In this document: piece by piece, positions 1 to 8,191 of the stretch
How the letters are laid out: each line of letters begins with the position of its first letter
How positions within the stretch are numbered: position 1 is the stretch's first letter
NCBI GenBank assembly: GCA_016191435.1
Contig: JACPOQ010000032.1
Span: forward strand, 434,001 to 498,000
DNA from: Chloroflexota bacterium
Lineage (GTDB): Bacteria; Chloroflexota; Dehalococcoidia; Tepidiformales; Tepidiformaceae
DNA: 64,000 bases
Reading direction: 5' to 3'
Program-made: the position numbers and the translations under genes
The notes under the pieces: model-generated
Told to the model about the DNA's origin: nothing
Database searches by the model: none
What the model saw: only the letters and a program-made list of their open reading frames with translations

Positions 1-300
1 GACGTCGAAGCAGTAATAGCCGTCCGGGAGGTAGTCCGTCGAGGGCCCGCCGTCGAGGAAGACCTGGGTTGCGGAGGAGTAGATGTTGCAGTTCACTCCG
101 TTGCCCCCACCGGTGGGACAGGTGCTGGTGTCGGTGACATTCTGGATGCTGGTGTAGATGGCGAACTGGGTGTTCGCAGCGCCGGCGGGGTCGTTTGAGA
201 TGCCGAGTGCGAAGAGCACGGCGCCCCCCGTCACGAGCAGCAGGCCGACAAGCAGCCGCAATTGGCGGGATCGGGATGGGCCATGTATTGCCAGAGTCAT
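1..300 (-). CDS. Exported protein of unknown function, N-terminal part
   Basis: Partial gene that runs off the left edge; 100 codons are open from the ATG at 300. The N-terminus has an Arg-rich stretch, then a hydrophobic segment (about residues 18-33, LLVGLLLVTGGAVLFALG) and a plausible cleavage region near AGAANT, so it looks like a secreted or anchored protein. The visible mature part is rich in Thr, Ser, Gly and Asn with three Cys and ends GYYCFDV at the window edge. I do not recognise the family. It is not in a visible operon. Confidence 0.6.
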   Translation of the reverse strand, partial: MTLAIHGPSRSRQLRLLVGLLLVTGGAVLFALGISNDPAGAANTQFAIYTSIQNVTDTSTCPTGGGNGVNCNIYSSATQVFLDGGPSTDYLPDGYYCFDV

Positions 301-933
301 TGGTGACCGCCAGAGCGATACCGGGCATCGATGAGCCCGCGATGCCGGAGCGGCGCGAAAGGAGGCGGCGTGCTTCTGCGCCACCTGGAATAGCGTAATG
401 GTGACATGATCATTTCCCCCGGTTCCGATGTGACTGCAGGTTTCGCCGACTTGCGCGCAACCGCTCTCAGGCTGCTGGACTGGGCGGCTGTGCACCTTTC
501 AGGTTCGGGACACGATGCTCGTTTGATACCACACATGCAACCGGTTTGTCACCAATTTGCTGCCAACACACGAACGCGATACCGGCTGGTTAAGCTGGCT
601 CAATGTTCCCGGCATAAGAGTGCAATCGAGCGCGGCTAAACTAAACCATCAAGTTTCGCCATAGATGCCCTGGGTATCGGTGCGGGGCTTATGTCCAGAT
701 ACGCCAAATAGCCCGGTACTGACATGTTCTAGGTATGGCTCACATAGCCGGTGCGCACGACGAATGGGATGGGCGGTCCGGGAGCATGTCGCTGCGCGTG
801 CTCGCGTTGCAGGGCGCTGCTGGCGCGCTGATGTGGACGGTTATCGTGGCATCGGCCTGGATAATCTGGAATCAGCTGCTATGAGGGCGCTCACTGGACC
901 AGACGTCATCACCGGAGGCACCACGAGTTTCCG
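301..933. other. Gene-poor stretch, no supported gene
   Basis: No reading frame here has a ribosome binding site, recognisable domain or plausible composition. The stretch 530-670 is less GC-rich than its surroundings and could hold the promoter of the minus-strand gene starting at 300, but I see no clear -35/-10 pair. Confidence 0.5.
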
Positions 934-1182
934 ATGGCCGGGCGGATTTGCGCTGTCCTGAGCGAGCGCTACCCGAACCACCTGGTACCTGCTGGAGAAC
1001 TCGCGGCGATTGGGCGAGCGTTCGGGTGCTCCCGGCAGTACGTCCACAAGGTGGCATCGCGACGGGGATACGTCGTAATCCCACGACTTCATTCGAGCAC
1101 CCTTTCATGCCTGCTCGATAACATAGACTCCCGCGCTGGCTGCTCCATTCTCCCTATGTGCGAACGCACGCCATTGGTTTAG
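934..1182 (+). CDS. Possible small helix-turn-helix protein or remnant
   Basis: An 82-codon frame. Residues about 8-48 read like a helix-turn-helix: ERYPNHLVPAGELAAIGRAF followed by GCSRQYVHKVASRRGY, where the second part matches the shape of a recognition helix. The rest of the frame is not protein-like, there is no good Shine-Dalgarno sequence, and the upstream in-frame residues are His/Arg-rich and unconvincing. It may be a decayed DNA-binding protein in this gene-poor stretch. Confidence 0.3.
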   Translation: MAGRICAVLSERYPNHLVPAGELAAIGRAFGCSRQYVHKVASRRGYVVIPRLHSSTLSCLLDNIDSRAGCSILPMCERTPLV

Positions 1183-2021
1183 TCCCCTGGATTCTCCCTT
1201 CCGATCTCGCTTCTTCGGCCGCTGTGGCCGCGAGCGGGATCGCGCGGGCATCGCCCCCATCGTTTGCCGGCCGGCATTCAGCGCCTCGCGATTGAGGGAG
1301 GCCGTTCAGCCAACCGCCGGCCGCGGCGACCTCTGACGCTCCCGGTCAGTCCATGTTGCCTCCAGGCGCCAGGGACGCGGCGACCTCGGCACCGGGGAGC
1401 GCCATGTCCGGGGCCGTGCGCTCTGCGCCATCGAAACGCTTCGCCGCCGAGTTATGCCAGCCTGTGCGTGATACTTCGCGGTGAGGTGGCTCACTCGCAG
1501 CGGAGTAGTGTCCTATGTCGAACAGGTGGTACTTCGTTTAGTCATATGATTTCAATGACGATGCAATTGGTATCGCCGTCTGAGGAAACGTCGTCCTGGC
1601 CAGGCGAATGCCCACAGTTGTTTTGTAAAATTCACCATAAGTGTGACGGAATCTATACATCCGCTTGACGGAACGTCTATTATCCCGGCCTACCGCCGAG
1701 ATCGGCGCCGCCGACCGGGCCACCTGGGAAGGGAGGGTGAGCGATGAGAAGACCCCGCGATGAACTGGACTTTTCCGTCCGGGCGTGTCGCGGCAATCGG
1801 TGAACCGAACCCCACGAGTCCGATGAACCTAGCGGGCGTGCCTTCAGCCCATGGAGGCGCGTAGCGCTCTGCGGAGGATGGAGCCTCCGCAGAGCCAATC
1901 GCAAGAAGTCGAGCTTCCGATCCCTTGCGTGTCCAGATTACCACCTGGAAGCGCAGGACGACGTCCTGGCGAACGCCCGGTGACCACCCTCCTCTGGTTC
2001 GGCCGGGCACAGAGAATAGTG
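1183..2021. other. Gene-poor stretch with AT-rich island and one strong hairpin
   Basis: About 840 bases without a supported gene. 1500-1690 is clearly richer in A/T than the rest of the window, as a promoter region or foreign segment would be. A tiny 19-codon frame at 1744-1803 follows a good GGGAGGG sequence but resembles nothing I know. The only other structure is the hairpin at 1866-1895. Confidence 0.45.
1866..1895. terminator. Perfect 12-bp hairpin, possible terminator of the lipoprotein gene
   Basis: GCTCTGCGGAGG (1866-1877) pairs perfectly with CCTCCGCAGAGC (1884-1895) around a 6-nt loop. It lies about 125 bases after the stop of the minus-strand lipoprotein gene. No T-run follows on either strand, so termination is inferred; another structured-RNA role is possible. 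Confidence 0.45.
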
Positions 2022-2561
2022 CTACTGAGCGAGAGTGAGCGACGTGACCACGATAGTGTTCGGTTGTCCGGTCGACACCCCTTCGACGTTCACGCGCTTC
2101 AGGTTCCAGCCCAAAAGGTTCCCAGCGGGCCGAAAGACATTGTCGTCGAACGTAAGCGTCCAGCGCGTGCCGTTCGGCTCAGTGAGCCTGGCGGCGGTCC
2201 TCGCCGGGCCAGAGCCGCCCGGCGGGTCGCCGATAGCCACCGAGAGGACCCCCGACAGCGTGACTCGCCCGGGCGCCGGGGAGGCCTGGGCGGTTGAACT
2301 CGCGAGCGGGCTTGGAACCGCCGCCAGGGTCGAAATGGCGGTAGGTGCGCCGCTCATGGCTGGCTCCGTCGGTACCCCGGAAGGCCCGCCCGAGGGCGCC
2401 GATGGCTCGGGTTGGCCGAGCTCAGCGGTCGCTTCCACGGAAGGGGTTTGCGACGGGAGGGCTGTCGCAGTCTCGGATACGGAGGCCCGATCGGGTCCGG
2501 AGCGGCACGAAGCGGCCAGCGCTACGACGAGAAGGGCCGCGAAACTCTTGACCGAAGCCAT
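2022..2561 (-). CDS. Small lipoprotein sharing a module with the divergent metalloprotease-like protein
   Basis: 179 residues from the ATG at 2561. This start is preferred over longer ones because it gives a clean lipoprotein signal: MASVKSF, a hydrophobic core and the lipobox LAASC. After the Cys comes a long Ser/Pro/Thr/Ala linker (about residues 20-100), as in anchored surface proteins. The last 80 residues form a compact domain with SGVLSVAIGDPPGGSG, LTEPNGTRWTLTF and NVEGVSTG. The same pattern occurs at the start of the divergently transcribed neighbour, so the two probably act together at the cell surface. No catalytic motif is visible and no known family is recognised. Confidence 0.75.
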   Translation of the reverse strand: MASVKSFAALLVVALAASCRSGPDRASVSETATALPSQTPSVEATAELGQPEPSAPSGGPSGVPTEPAMSGAPTAISTLAAVPSPLASSTAQASPAPGRVTLSGVLSVAIGDPPGGSGPARTAARLTEPNGTRWTLTFDDNVFRPAGNLLGWNLKRVNVEGVSTGQPNTIVVTSLTLAQ

Positions 2562-2680
2562 CTTACGACACCGCTTTCTTGCAAGCCTACTCCATGGAGG
2601 TGAACTCGACACGAGAACATCCTACAACTCAAGACGGCGACCCCATCCATTTTGTTCCCCTAGACTCAAAGGAGAAACAG

Positions 2681-5600
2681 TTGCCCAGCATCTGTAAGTC
2701 CCACCGTGCCTGGATTCAATTCCTGGCAGTACTGTTCGTAGGCGCGTACTTCCTGACGCAGGCAAACAATACGCAAGCGAACAACACGCAAGCCAACAGC
2801 GCGGTCGCGGCTACCCAGCAGGTGTCCGTCACCGGTGTTCTCAACGTCCAGTATGGCGACCCGCGACCGGGCTCTTCCGGAGGCGACAGGGTTCAATACT
2901 CGCTTACCGATGCGACTGGTACGTCGTGGTCACTGAATGTGCCGCCGGGCCTCGCCAAATCGGCCAAGGCCCTCGACCGGCGCGGGGCGCAGGTCGAAGG
3001 CAGTGCCGCCGGAGGCAGGAGCCTCAACGTTGCGTCGCTGCGAGGGTCGGGCGCCCCTGGCGCCTCGCCGGCCCCCGCTCTTCCTCTTTCGGGATCCCAG
3101 CGGTGGGCAACGCTGCTATGCAGGTTCGCCGGCGATGCCTCCGAAGACCAACCGCTGAGTTTCTTCGACGACATGATGAGCAACACAAAGCCGGGGGCCA
3201 ATGACTACTGGCGCGAGCAGTCGTACGGGGCGATCAACCTCGACGGCAGCGCCCAGTACAACTGGGTATCACTCCCGAACGACCGGGCCTCCTACGTCGA
3301 TAACCAGGGCGCCAACCTGGACGCACTGGCGCAGGACTGCGCGACCGCTCAGGACGCTGCTGTGAACTTCAGCAACTTCAGCGGTATCAACTTCATCTTC
3401 AATGACGACCTGGACTGTTGCGCCTGGGGCGGTGGTACGACCGTCCTCACAGGCGAAGGCCTCCTGGGCTTCAAGTCCACGTGGTTGCCGCCATGGGCCT
3501 GGTCGGAAGGCAGTGGCGCCACGTTCGGGCACGGCGTCGTGGGGCAAGAGATGGGTCACGGCTTTGGCCTGCCACACGAAGGCTGCCAGGGCACGACGAG
3601 CCCGTACGATTCGGACTGGGACGTCCAGAGCAGCGCCCAGAACAGCCAGATACACACGAACGCCGCCTTCAAGGACAAGTTGGGCTGGATTCCCGGCGCG
3701 CGGCGTTACGACGCCACAACCGCGGACAACCAGTTAGTCAATCTCGAGCGGCTGGCGTTGCCCGGCAACTCCGGCTACCTGATGGTCAAAATCCCTCTCC
3801 CCGGGGGCAAGTTCTACACAATTGAGTCTCGCAAGTTCGCTGGCTACGACGGGTCGCCGCATTCGATCCCAAGCGAGGCCGTCGTCATCCACTACGTCGA
3901 CTTTTCCCTGGACAAGGGCGCGCAGGTCGTGGTCGGCGACGGATCCTGCAACGGGACTGGCGGGGCCTGGATCCCGGGCGAGATCTTCAAGGACCCGGCG
4001 AACAACATCTCGATCGCCATCGTCTCGGAGTTCACCTCCGGCTTTACGGTCGCCATCAACCCCACAGCCGACCTGGCAGTCACGAAGACCGCGACGCCCA
4101 ACCCGGCAATGGCCGGCCAGCAGCTCACCTACGACATCACTGTGACCAACCAGGGCAGCGGCCCCGCGGTCGGCGTCGTCGTGACGGACAACCTTCCCGA
4201 TGCCGTCACGTTCGTCTCGAGCACGGCGCCGTGCGCTCCGATTGGCGGGGGCGACCCCAACGACTACACCTGTACCCTCGCCAGCATCCTGGCCGGGGCC
4301 AGCAAGACGTTCTCTATCGTCGTCGATGTCCCACCGGGCATCGTGCCCGGCGCCGGCGCGACCACGATAACCAACGACGTATCGGTCGCGACCGATACGC
4401 CGGATACGGACCTGAGCAACAACAGCTTCTCGCTCACGACGACGGTCGTGGCCAGCGCCGACCTCAGGCTCCTCAAGGAGTGCAAGCCGGACCAGCCGAA
4501 CACGCAACCGGCCGGGACGCCAACGATCTGCGAAATCTACGTGGACAACCTTGGCCCGTCGGACGCGCGGAATGTCGTTATTACGGACCGGGTGATCTCG
4601 GGCCTGGCGCCGGTAACGATTACCAGCATTACCTCCACCAGTACGTCCGGGCCGCCGGCCACGTGCGCGCCCGCGACGCCAACTGCTCCAAGTTTCGGCA
4701 TAACAATCACGTGTAGCGACACCGTGTTGCCTGCCGGGGCGAGGGACACCATCAAGGTCGAGTTCGTCGCGAACGACACGACGGACGTCGATGACAATGC
4801 GTCGGTGACAAGCGATACACCTGACCCCAATACGTCCAATAACGCCGCCGTGGGCAGGGTTAGCTTCTTCTCGTCGGCCGACGTTCGCCTTGCGAAGGTC
4901 GATTCACCCGACCCCGTCCTGGCGGGCAACAACCTCACCTGGACGATCACGGTGACGAACGACGGTCCCTCAATCGCGCTCAATGTCGTGATGAAAGACA
5001 CGTTGCCAGCTCAAGTTACCGATGTCTCGGTGTCCTCCGCCGGCAACACCTGCACCGCCGGAGTTCCCGGCGATGCGTTGCAGCCGCTTAGCTGCAACAT
5101 GGGTCCGATCGCGGCTGGCGCAAGCGAGGTCGTGACGGTCGTCGCGAGAGTCAAGCCGGACACGCCAGACGGGACGATCCTGTTCAACCAGGCAAGGGTC
5201 ACCGCCGACTCCCCGGACCCTGACAACAGCAACAACAACCAGAGCGAATCGACCACGGTCAACGCCGAGGCCAACCTCGCACTGACCAAGACCGACTCGC
5301 CTGACCCGGTGGTCGCCGGTACGACCCTCAAGTACGAGCTCACGGTCACCAATGCCGGGCCGTCGAACGCTCTCAACGTCAGTCTTACCGATAGCCTGGC
5401 TCCGACAGCGCAGGTGTCGTTCGTAAGCGCAACGGTCATCGCTCCGGCCACAGGCACGTGTGTCTACAACCCGCTGCCGAACACCGTCAGTTGCAGCTTC
5501 AATGGGCCGCTGGCTGTCGGGCCGTCGTGGAAGGTGCTCATCGAAGTGAAGGTGCTGGCGAACGTGCCGGACGGTACGAACCTCGCCAACACCGCCACGG

Positions 5601-6055
5601 TCACGTCGACGACCACCGACCCGGCGCTCGCCAACAACACGGCTAACGCAGGGACGGCGGTCATCACCCGGGCGGACCTGAGCGTAACCAAGGATGGGAA
5701 CTTCCAGACGTCCGGTTCGTCCACGAATGTTGTGTACCGCATCACCGTCACCAATAACGGTCCTTCGGACGCTCTCAGCGTGCAGGCGGTCGATACGCTG
5801 CCTTCCACGTACAAGAAGTTCGTATTCGTCTTCGTGAGCGATCCAGCCTGCAGTTATAGCCAGGCCACCCATAAGGTGACCTGCAACTTCGGCACGCTGG
5901 CCGCCGGCGCCTCCCGCACCGTCGACATCACGATGAATCCGAAGGGGAACCTGGGCAACATCACGAACACCGTGACAGTCACCACCACAACGGTGGATCC
6001 CGTCGCGGCGAACAACACGGCAACCAAGACGATGCTGGTGAAAGGCGGAAGCTAA
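2681..6055 (+). CDS. Secreted M11-like (gametolysin-type) metallopeptidase-like protein with five DUF11 repeats
   Basis: 1124 residues from a TTG at 2681, chosen because AAAGGAG sits 6 bases upstream and the product then begins with a typical signal peptide (PSICKSHRAWIQFLAVLFVG). A short QANNT repeat follows. Residues about 45-120 match the C-terminal module of the neighbouring lipoprotein. The central domain carries Q289-E-M-G-H293-G-F-G-L-P-H299, the gluzincin/metzincin pattern with Gln in place of the first His, followed by YDSDWDVQ where a Met-turn methionine would be expected. From about residue 463 there are five DUF11 repeats (starts near 463, 592, 732, 863, 997) with the usual TVTNxGPS core. 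There is no LPxTG motif or C-terminal membrane helix, so it is probably released or held non-covalently. Whether the peptidase is active is open. Confidence 0.85.
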   Translation: MPSICKSHRAWIQFLAVLFVGAYFLTQANNTQANNTQANSAVAATQQVSVTGVLNVQYGDPRPGSSGGDRVQYSLTDATGTSWSLNVPPGLAKSAKALDRRGAQVEGSAAGGRSLNVASLRGSGAPGASPAPALPLSGSQRWATLLCRFAGDASEDQPLSFFDDMMSNTKPGANDYWREQSYGAINLDGSAQYNWVSLPNDRASYVDNQGANLDALAQDCATAQDAAVNFSNFSGINFIFNDDLDCCAWGGGTTVLTGEGLLGFKSTWLPPWAWSEGSGATFGHGVVGQEMGHGFGLPHEGCQGTTSPYDSDWDVQSSAQNSQIHTNAAFKDKLGWIPGARRYDATTADNQLVNLERLALPGNSGYLMVKIPLPGGKFYTIESRKFAGYDGSPHSIPSEAVVIHYVDFSLDKGAQVVVGDGSCNGTGGAWIPGEIFKDPANNISIAIVSEFTSGFTVAINPTADLAVTKTATPNPAMAGQQLTYDITVTNQGSGPAVGVVVTDNLPDAVTFVSSTAPCAPIGGGDPNDYTCTLASILAGASKTFSIVVDVPPGIVPGAGATTITNDVSVATDTPDTDLSNNSFSLTTTVVASADLRLLKECKPDQPNTQPAGTPTICEIYVDNLGPSDARNVVITDRVISGLAPVTITSITSTSTSGPPATCAPATPTAPSFGITITCSDTVLPAGARDTIKVEFVANDTTDVDDNASVTSDTPDPNTSNNAAVGRVSFFSSADVRLAKVDSPDPVLAGNNLTWTITVTNDGPSIALNVVMKDTLPAQVTDVSVSSAGNTCTAGVPGDALQPLSCNMGPIAAGASEVVTVVARVKPDTPDGTILFNQARVTADSPDPDNSNNNQSESTTVNAEANLALTKTDSPDPVVAGTTLKYELTVTNAGPSNALNVSLTDSLAPTAQVSFVSATVIAPATGTCVYNPLPNTVSCSFNGPLAVGPSWKVLIEVKVLANVPDGTNLANTATVTSTTTDPALANNTANAGTAVITRADLSVTKDGNFQTSGSSTNVVYRITVTNNGPSDALSVQAVDTLPSTYKKFVFVFVSDPACSYSQATHKVTCNFGTLAAGASRTVDITMNPKGNLGNITNTVTVTTTTVDPVAANNTATKTMLVKGGS
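2759..2803 (+). repeat. 15-bp tandem repeat, three copies
   Basis: Three consecutive 15-base units (2759-2773, 2774-2788, 2789-2803) encode QANNT, QANNT, QANSA just after the signal peptide of the DUF11 protein. The third unit has diverged. It is a low-complexity linker, probably variable in length between strains. Confidence 0.7.
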
Positions 6056-6091
6056 TCAATAGCTAAGCCGGCACGGCTCGCCATGCCATAG

Positions 6092-6127
6092 GTGTTGGGG
6101 CTCCTCCGGCCGGAGGAGCCCTAACAC
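6092..6127 (+). terminator. Large hairpin terminator after the DUF11 protein gene
   Basis: GTGTTGGGGCTCCTCCGG (6092-6109) pairs with CCGGAGGAGCCCTAACAC (6110-6127), 18 positions with a single G-T wobble and no spacer. It begins 37 bases after the stop codon of the DUF11 protein gene. Only a short GTTGT follows, so it would be a terminator without a real T-run. Confidence 0.7.
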
Positions 6128-6461
6128 GTTGTCTCGAACGCGGTCGCTCATCGCTCATCCAGCGGGCGATCGAGCCGGAGCCCGCCCACGTTGACATCGT
6201 CTTCCCCCGCGCTTCCCGCCCGAAGCCACGCACTTCCCGCCGACTCCTCCCAAGAAGCCCGGCGCGGGTGAAGGCGCATTGTGGATGGCGCGGGCGACCG
6301 GGGGCCTCGTGCGCAACCACAGGCCGGGCCATTTGTCGCCCGGCTGGAGATCGCGTCAGAGCGCAACCACGTGGACGACCCGATCTGCGCGCGCAGCCGT
6401 CGTGGAAGGGTCCTCGTGTACAATGCCTGAGGTGTGCTCTGCCGGAGAGGCAGGTGCGCGG
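6128..6461. other. Intergenic stretch upstream of tRNA-Gly
   Basis: No supported protein gene. TACAAT at 6419-6424 is a good -10 box 38 bases before the tRNA, but the matching -35 position is not consensus. Confidence 0.4.
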
Positions 6462-6536
6462 GCGGGAGTAGCTCAGTGGTAGAGCGCCTGCCTTCCAAGC
6501 AGGATGTCGCGAGTTCGAGCCTCGTCTCCCGCTCCA
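6462..6536 (+). tRNA. tRNA-Gly(TCC)
   Basis: Complete cloverleaf. The acceptor stem is GCGGGAG (6462-6468) with CTCCCGC (6526-6532), then discriminator T and an encoded CCA (6534-6536). The D arm is GCTCAGTGGTAGAGC. The anticodon stem CCTGC/GCAGG encloses a CTTCCAA loop with anticodon TCC (6494-6496), and the T arm holds GTTCGAGCC. A decayed copy of its 3' half lies at about 7388-7432. Confidence 0.95.
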
Positions 6537-6688
6537 ATCCCAGGTTGCAGATTCAACACGTGGTCCCGGCGGAGCGGAGCGTTCGCCCGGGTCTATCGCG
6601 AGGAGCGCCGCCGTGACGCCAGCTTATCGCGCGTTTGGCACGCCTCGCGGATTGCGATCTGCTGCCAGCGCTGCAAAATGCGTGCATC

Positions 6689-6922
6689 ATGCCGACGATT
6701 ACGATCAGAAACGTGCCTGAGGACACCCATGCTGAGCTGGCCGCGCGGGCCGCGCTCGCCGGCCAGTCGTTGCAGGAGTACGTGAAAGCGAAGCTCGTCG
6801 AAGTTGCCCGGCGCCCGGATGCTCAAACGGTGGTCGCGCGAGTGCGAGACCGTAAGCGGGCCGCGCATGCAAATCTCCCGGCGGCGAAAATTCACTCATA
6901 CCGCGATTCGGACCGGCGGTGA
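6689..6922 (+). CDS. vapB: FitA/VapB-like ribbon-helix-helix antitoxin
   Basis: 77 residues from the ATG at 6689. The N-terminus TITIRNVPEDTHAELAARAA is the beta strand plus first helix of an Arc/FitA-type ribbon-helix-helix DNA-binding domain, and AGQSLQEYV follows as the second helix. The C-terminal 35 residues are basic and would wrap the partner toxin. Its stop overlaps the toxin start by four bases (GTGA at 6919-6922), so the two are translationally coupled. Such antitoxins neutralise the PIN RNase and repress their own operon. Confidence 0.88.
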   Translation: MPTITIRNVPEDTHAELAARAALAGQSLQEYVKAKLVEVARRPDAQTVVARVRDRKRAAHANLPAAKIHSYRDSDRR

Positions 6923-7317
6923 CGCTGGCCGTCGACGCTTCTGTCGTCGTCGCCGCCCTGGTCGACAGCGGGCCGGATGGCATTTGGGCGGAGCAGCAAC
7001 TCCTTTCGGATCATCTTGTTGCGCCGTACCTGATGCCGGTTGAGACGGCAAATATCCTCCGGCTTGCTGCAATGAGGGGAGACATATCTCAAGACGCCGC
7101 CTCATTGGCGCACGCCGACCTGTTGGCGCTACCTATCGACTTGTTTCCCTATGACCCATTCGCCTGGCGTGTGTGGGAGCTCCGAGGGAGTATCACTGCG
7201 TACGACGCCTGGTACGTCGCACTGGCGGAGTCGCTCGAAGCACAGCTGGCGACTCTCGATGGCAAACTGGCTCGCGCTACCGGACCACGATGCAGCTTCG
7301 CCATGCCGGTGCGCTAA
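6919..7317 (+). CDS. vapC: PIN-domain toxin, VapC family
   Basis: 132 residues from GTG 6919. PIN-domain acidic residues are visible: the opening LAVDASVVVAAL (first Asp), E in LMPVETANILR, and SITAYDAWYVALAE with the third Asp, followed by ATLDGKLARA for the fourth. Length and layout fit VapC RNases, which cleave specific tRNAs or rRNA in a Mg-dependent way. The antitoxin gene lies directly upstream. The pair is bracketed by tRNA-Gly and a tRNA-Gly fragment, suggesting arrival as a small mobile segment. Confidence 0.9.
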   Translation: MTLAVDASVVVAALVDSGPDGIWAEQQLLSDHLVAPYLMPVETANILRLAAMRGDISQDAASLAHADLLALPIDLFPYDPFAWRVWELRGSITAYDAWYVALAESLEAQLATLDGKLARATGPRCSFAMPVR

Positions 7318-7387
7318 CGGGACTCGCGTCATCTGTGACATTCGCTCCAAGGCAGCCTGTGGTTCGGGCCCCGCGCCGGTGGCGTTC

Positions 7388-7432
7388 CTTCCGGGCAGAT
7401 GTCGCGAGTTCGAGCCCTCGTGTCGCACTCCA
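7388..7432 (+). pseudogene. Decayed 3' half of tRNA-Gly
   Basis: From CCTTCC through GATGTCGCGAGTTCGAGCC (7398-7416, 19 bases identical to the tRNA-Gly at 6462) to a final CACTCCA, this copies the anticodon-to-CCA half of the upstream tRNA with a few substitutions and single-base insertions. No 5' half that could pair with it is present, so it cannot be a working tRNA. Its position just after vapC makes it look like the far end of an insertion into the tRNA gene. Confidence 0.6.
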
Positions 7433-7476
7433 GAGTTTCCGGCGGCGGCGTGTCGGCCAGGCGAGGCTTGCGACGG

Positions 7477-8076
7477 TTAGCCGATGTACAGCAGGCGGCA
7501 GATTGTCCCGGTGAGTTGGTCCACGGAGCGGCAAGCGGGCTTCGGCCACTCCATGGTGCTGTTCATCATCCCGAAGAGGAGGAGGCGGACCGTCAGCAGG
7601 TCGGCGCCGGGGGCGATGAGCCCGGCGGCCTGCGCGCGGCCCAGGAGCAGATCCCAGTACTCGCCGTAACGGCGCTGGTTGGCATATTGGCGGTGCTGGA
7701 TGACCGGGGGCGCCTGATCGACGATGCGTAGCCCGGCGGACGCGTAGTAGCCCTGCCCGTGAAGGGACTCGATGTGCGCGCGGATTGCGGCGCGGAGCTG
7801 GGCCGATGGCGATGCGTCTTCGCCGAGCATGGCCACGGCTTCGGAGACGTGGTCGAACGCACGCATGACGCCGAGCCGGAAGACTTCGTAGACGAGGTCT
7901 TCCTTCGATTCGAAGTGGTAGTAGAGGCTCCCGGCCTTGAGCCCCGCCGCGGCAGCGATATCGCCGAGGGTGGTCTGGGCGTATCCGCGTTCGCTCAGGA
8001 GCCGGGCCGCCTGATCGAGGATTCGTGCGCGCGTCGCAGCCGATTTGCGGCCTGCCCTGTCGCCACGTGAGCGCAT
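7477..8076 (-). CDS. TetR/AcrR-family transcriptional regulator
   Basis: 199 residues from the ATG at 8076. The N-terminal helix-turn-helix is typical: ATRARILDQAARLLSERGY, TTLGDIAAAAGLKAGSLYYHF, then ESKEDLVYEV. The C-terminal ligand-binding part resembles regulators of fatty-acid or aromatic catabolism (FadR/KstR2-like), an inference from general layout only. It is the last gene in a minus-strand run behind a CMD-family protein and an MDR oxidoreductase, which are plausible targets along with itself. Confidence 0.9.
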   Translation of the reverse strand: MRSRGDRAGRKSAATRARILDQAARLLSERGYAQTTLGDIAAAAGLKAGSLYYHFESKEDLVYEVFRLGVMRAFDHVSEAVAMLGEDASPSAQLRAAIRAHIESLHGQGYYASAGLRIVDQAPPVIQHRQYANQRRYGEYWDLLLGRAQAAGLIAPGADLLTVRLLLFGMMNSTMEWPKPACRSVDQLTGTICRLLYIG

Positions 8077-8191
8077 GTCGCCAGCCACTGGTTCACGGTA
8101 CCAAGCGCGAGGATACGCGGAAGCTCCGTTCGACCCCGGCGCGGGTTTCGTGGCAGCGCGCCGCGATGGGCCGACAGCGTCCGCAGTGGCG

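Noticed and set aside
2579..2680. Longer N-terminus for the DUF11 protein
   Set aside because: The extra part is hydrophilic and would bury the signal peptide; TTG 2681 has AAAGGAG at ideal spacing.
7388..7432. A second tRNA-Gly gene
   Set aside because: Only the 3' half is present; no 5' acceptor strand or D arm that could pair with it, and the acceptor strand carries changes.
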